DNA of 15,421 bases from Tannerella sp. (GTDB taxonomy: Bacteria; Bacteroidota; Bacteroidia; Bacteroidales; Tannerellaceae), in NCBI GenBank assembly GCA_031267485.1, contig JAIRYY010000313.1, positions 1-15,421 on the forward strand, read 5' to 3'. Under the pieces are notes generated by a model. That model was not told the DNA's origin. It worked only from the letters and a program-made list of their open reading frames with translations, and did no database searches. Below, piece after piece: positions 13,550 through 15,421 of this stretch (its first letter is position 1; each line of letters begins with the position of its first letter). The translations under genes were made by a program, and so were the position numbers.

Positions 13550-15034
13550 ATGGTAACACGTAGAAATTTTTTAAAGCGGAGCGGCCTCAATCTGGCGGCA
13601 ATAGCAACAGGCGGCAAGGCGGCGGCCGGCGCCCTCTTCGCGGCCGGCAACAGGACGTCCTCCGTACAAAATGCGGGCTATGCATCCAAACGCCCGGAAG
13701 CGTCCCGGCGGAACTTCACGTCCAAAGCCGTCGAAGAAACAGTCAAAAGCGTGACCGGACAGCTGAAAGACCCGAAACTCGCCTGGATGTTCGAAAACTG
13801 TTTCCCCAACACGCTGGACACGACCGTACATTACAGGGTACAGGACGGACGGCCGGATACATTTGTATATACGGGCGACATCCATGCGATGTGGCTGCGC
13901 GATTCCGCCGCACAGGTATGGCCGTACCTCAGCCTGATGAAAAAGGACGAGCCGCTGCGGAAACTCATCGCCGGGGTTGTCAACCGCCAGACCAAATGCA
14001 TCCTGTTCGACCCTTACGCGAACGCTTTCAACGACGGCCCGACCGGCAGCGAATGGATTTCCGACCATACGGACATGAAGCCGGAACTGCACGAGCGCAA
14101 ATGGGAAATTGATTCCCTGTGCTACACCGTGAGGCTGGCCTATCATTACTGGAAAATTTCGGGCGACGCGTCCGTTTTCTCGAAAGACTGGGAGAAAGCC
14201 GCCGGCCTGATTGTGAAAACGTTCAGGGAACAGCAGCGGAAGGACGGCCTGGGCCCGTACAAATTTCAGCGGAAAACGGAACGCCAGCTGGACACGCTGT
14301 GCAACGACGGCTACGGCGCGCCGGTCAAACCCGTCGGACTGATAGTCTCCTCTTTCCGCCCGTCCGACGACGCCACGACGCTGAACTTCCTCATCCCCTC
14401 GAACCTGTTTGCCGTAACGTCGCTCAGGCAGCTGGCCGAAATATCGTCGGAGGTGACGGGCAGCGGCGCGTTCGCCGCGGAATGTCTTGCGCTGGCCGGC
14501 GAAGTGCGGGAAGCAATCGACCGCTATGCCGTCGCCGACCACCTGAACTACGGGAAAGTGTACGCCTTCGAAGTGGACGGCTTCGGCAACCGCCTGTTCA
14601 TGGACGACGCCAACGTGCCGAGCCTGCTCTCCCTGCCCTACCTCGGCTGCGTGGACCGCGAGGACGGGATATACCAAAACACGCGCCGGTTCGTCTGGAG
14701 CCTCGACAATCCGTATTTCTTCCGGGGAACGGCGGCCGAAGGCATCGGCGGACCTCATATCGGTTTCGACATGATCTGGCCGATGAGCCTGATAATAAAA
14801 TCCATGACAGGCAACGACGACGCCGACACGCTCCACTGCATAAAAACGCTTCGCGACGCCGACGCCGGCACAGGCTTCATGCACGAAAGTTTCCACCGCA
14901 ACGACCCCGCCAAATTCACGCGTACATGGTTCGCCTGGGCAAACACCCTGTTCGGAGAGCTGATTCTGAAACTGGTAACCGAAGGCAAAATTGATTTGCT
15001 GAACAAAATAAACGATTCCCCCCTGAGGGAATAG
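13550..15034 (+). CDS. GH125 family exo-alpha-1,6-mannosidase, Tat-exported
   Basis: 494 aa. The N-terminus has a twin-arginine motif ([10 protein letters not shown]) and a hydrophobic Ala/Gly stretch, so export by the Tat route is predicted. The GH125 body shows the family's conserved blocks: [18 protein letters not shown] (109-126), [32 protein letters not shown] (267-275), [15 protein letters not shown] and [11 protein letters not shown]. In the characterised Streptococcus pneumoniae enzyme I recall Asp220 as acid and Glu393 as base; the 173-residue spacing maps here to D273 in RPSDDA and E446 in HESF. Members are metal-independent, inverting enzymes acting on alpha-1,6-linked mannose, as in host N-glycans or yeast mannan. 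It is transcribed away from the HTCS gene, and its promoter carries a direct repeat likely bound by that regulator. The last codons merge with the repeat array that follows. Confidence 0.93.
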   Translation: MVTRRNFLKRSGLNLAAIATGGKAAAGALFAAGNRTSSVQNAGYASKRPEASRRNFTSKAVEETVKSVTGQLKDPKLAWMFENCFPNTLDTTVHYRVQDGRPDTFVYTGDIHAMWLRDSAAQVWPYLSLMKKDEPLRKLIAGVVNRQTKCILFDPYANAFNDGPTGSEWISDHTDMKPELHERKWEIDSLCYTVRLAYHYWKISGDASVFSKDWEKAAGLIVKTFREQQRKDGLGPYKFQRKTERQLDTLCNDGYGAPVKPVGLIVSSFRPSDDATTLNFLIPSNLFAVTSLRQLAEISSEVTGSGAFAAECLALAGEVREAIDRYAVADHLNYGKVYAFEVDGFGNRLFMDDANVPSLLSLPYLGCVDREDGIYQNTRRFVWSLDNPYFFRGTAAEGIGGPHIGFDMIWPMSLIIKSMTGNDDADTLHCIKTLRDADAGTGFMHESFHRNDPAKFTRTWFAWANTLFGELILKLVTEGKIDLLNKINDSPLRE

Positions 15035-15160
15035 GCAATCCACTCAAGCGGATGAGCAATCCACTCGAGGGAATGAGCCATCCGCTCGAGGGAATGAGCC
15101 ATCCACTCGAGGGAATGAGCAATCCGCTCGAGGGAATGAGCAATCCGCTCGAGGGAACGG
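15035..15160. repeat. Tandem array 2: six 21-bp units with CTCGAG core
   Basis: Six units, each 21 bp, start directly after the GH125 stop. Each unit reads GC(A/C)ATCC(A/G)CTCGAGGGAAT plus two bases; the first unit has CTCAAG and the last ends differently. The CTCGAG core is palindromic and the flanks partly so (12 of 16 positions). A degenerate seventh copy (15014-15034) covers the last six sense codons and the stop of the GH125 gene. Array 1 has the same period and unit number but an unrelated sequence. Confidence 0.95.
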
Positions 15161-15218
15161 GCAAAACTCTAAGGAGCTGTTTGAAAACATAACGATACAT
15201 TGTCGGCTGGAAACCGTA

Positions 15219-15421
15219 CACATTCCGTCCCTGACGGGACGGGACGTGAGACGGAGGTTGCATTTTCTACCGACATATTGTCCCCTACCGGGACAAGAGC
15301 GTCTTGTTTTTCTGTCCCGGAGGGGACAGAATGTTGGTAGAAAATGTCGGAGGCCTGTCCAACCCCGTGCCGTCAGGTACGGAATGTGATGACAGTCACA
15401 TAGCGTACCTGACGGCACGCG
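15219..15421. repeat. Composite palindromic element (BIME/REP-like) at the window end
   Basis: A 25-bp unit beginning CACATTCCGT occurs three times in alternating orientation: 15219-15243 (+), 15364-15388 (-, 23/25 match to the first) and 15397-15421 (+, 22/25 match to the second). The last two form a hairpin with a perfect 16-bp stem (15366-15381 with 15404-15419). Between the first two lies a separate 33-34-bp inverted repeat. No ORF of note is present. Alternating palindromic units are the layout of bacterial interspersed mosaic elements; no mobilising gene is in the window. Confidence 0.75.
15261..15346. repeat. 33-34-bp inverted repeat inside the composite element
   Basis: The left arm (15261-15294) starts CATTTTCTACCGACAT and ends CCGGGAC; the right arm (15314-15346) is its reverse complement with three mismatches and one single-base gap. 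The 19-bp spacer holds a short T-run. Each arm also has a small inner hairpin (GTCCC...GGGAC or GTCCC...GGGGAC). As RNA or single-stranded DNA it would fold into a long stem. Confidence 0.8.

Noticed and set aside
13571..15043. 490-aa minus-strand open frame opposite the GH125 gene
   Set aside because: It mirrors the GH125 codons and has no recognisable motif, while the plus strand shows a Tat signal and catalytic blocks.
15044..15418. Minus-strand ORFs with repeated CSFPRAD or MAHSLE heptads over the second array
   Set aside because: These are translations of a tandem DNA repeat in several frames, crossing palindromic elements, with no domain or signal peptide.
15171..15421. Right end of the window as part of an insertion sequence
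   Set aside because: No transposase codons are seen; the nested alternating palindromes fit a REP/BIME-like element better, although an element extending past the edge cannot be excluded.

Overview
The window looks like a chromosomal segment from a member of the Bacteroidales (Bacteroidota). The evidence is a full-length hybrid two-component system (HTCS) regulator, a moxR-DUF58 'Bat'-type locus, HU-type proteins including an HU/LysM fusion, rimO beside ftsY, an outer-membrane protein ending in Phe, and -7 boxes of the TAnnTTTG type upstream of several genes. Family-level placement is not secure; Tannerellaceae or a relative is only a guess. No tRNA, rRNA, CRISPR array or transposase gene is visible.

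Layout. (1) Positions 1-1999, minus strand: a MoxR AAA+ ATPase, a DUF58 protein and the first 32 codons of a secreted protein cut by the window edge form one tight operon, read from a promoter near 2064-2096. (2) 2187-4008, minus: a small HU-type protein overlaps by 14 nt a protein with an HU domain, one membrane span and a LysM domain. A near-ideal Bacteroidota promoter and a 30-bp inverted repeat precede the pair. (3) 4122-6393, minus: ftsY and rimO, 22 nt apart, are housekeeping genes for membrane-protein targeting and ribosomal protein S12 modification. (4) 6532-8833, minus: an accessory cluster of overlapping or closely spaced genes. It has a 223-aa protein of unknown function with a proline-rich hinge and a beta-rich C-terminus, a doubtful 74-aa Cys-rich ORF, a calcineurin-like phosphoesterase lipoprotein and a small outer-membrane barrel. 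(5) 8834-9254: a non-coding stretch with six 21-bp palindromic repeats and two perfect hairpins. (6) 9255-15034: a divergent pair made of an HTCS regulator (minus) and a Tat-signal GH125 alpha-mannosidase (plus). (7) 15035-15421: another six-unit 21-bp array of unrelated sequence, then a nested palindromic element resembling a BIME/REP cluster.

How the parts may work together. The HTCS probably senses a periplasmic, perhaps mannose-containing, oligosaccharide and activates the GH125 exo-mannosidase. The 12-bp direct repeat with a 21-bp period just upstream of the GH125 -7 box is the best candidate for its DNA site. The HU pair may attach DNA to the cell envelope: the HU domain would lie in the cytoplasm and the LysM domain would bind peptidoglycan.

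The least explained items are the two six-copy 21-bp palindromic arrays bracketing the HTCS/GH125 pair, the composite palindromic element at the right end, the HU-TM-LysM fusion and the accessory cluster around the 223-aa protein. All homology statements come from recognising motifs by eye; no database search was run.
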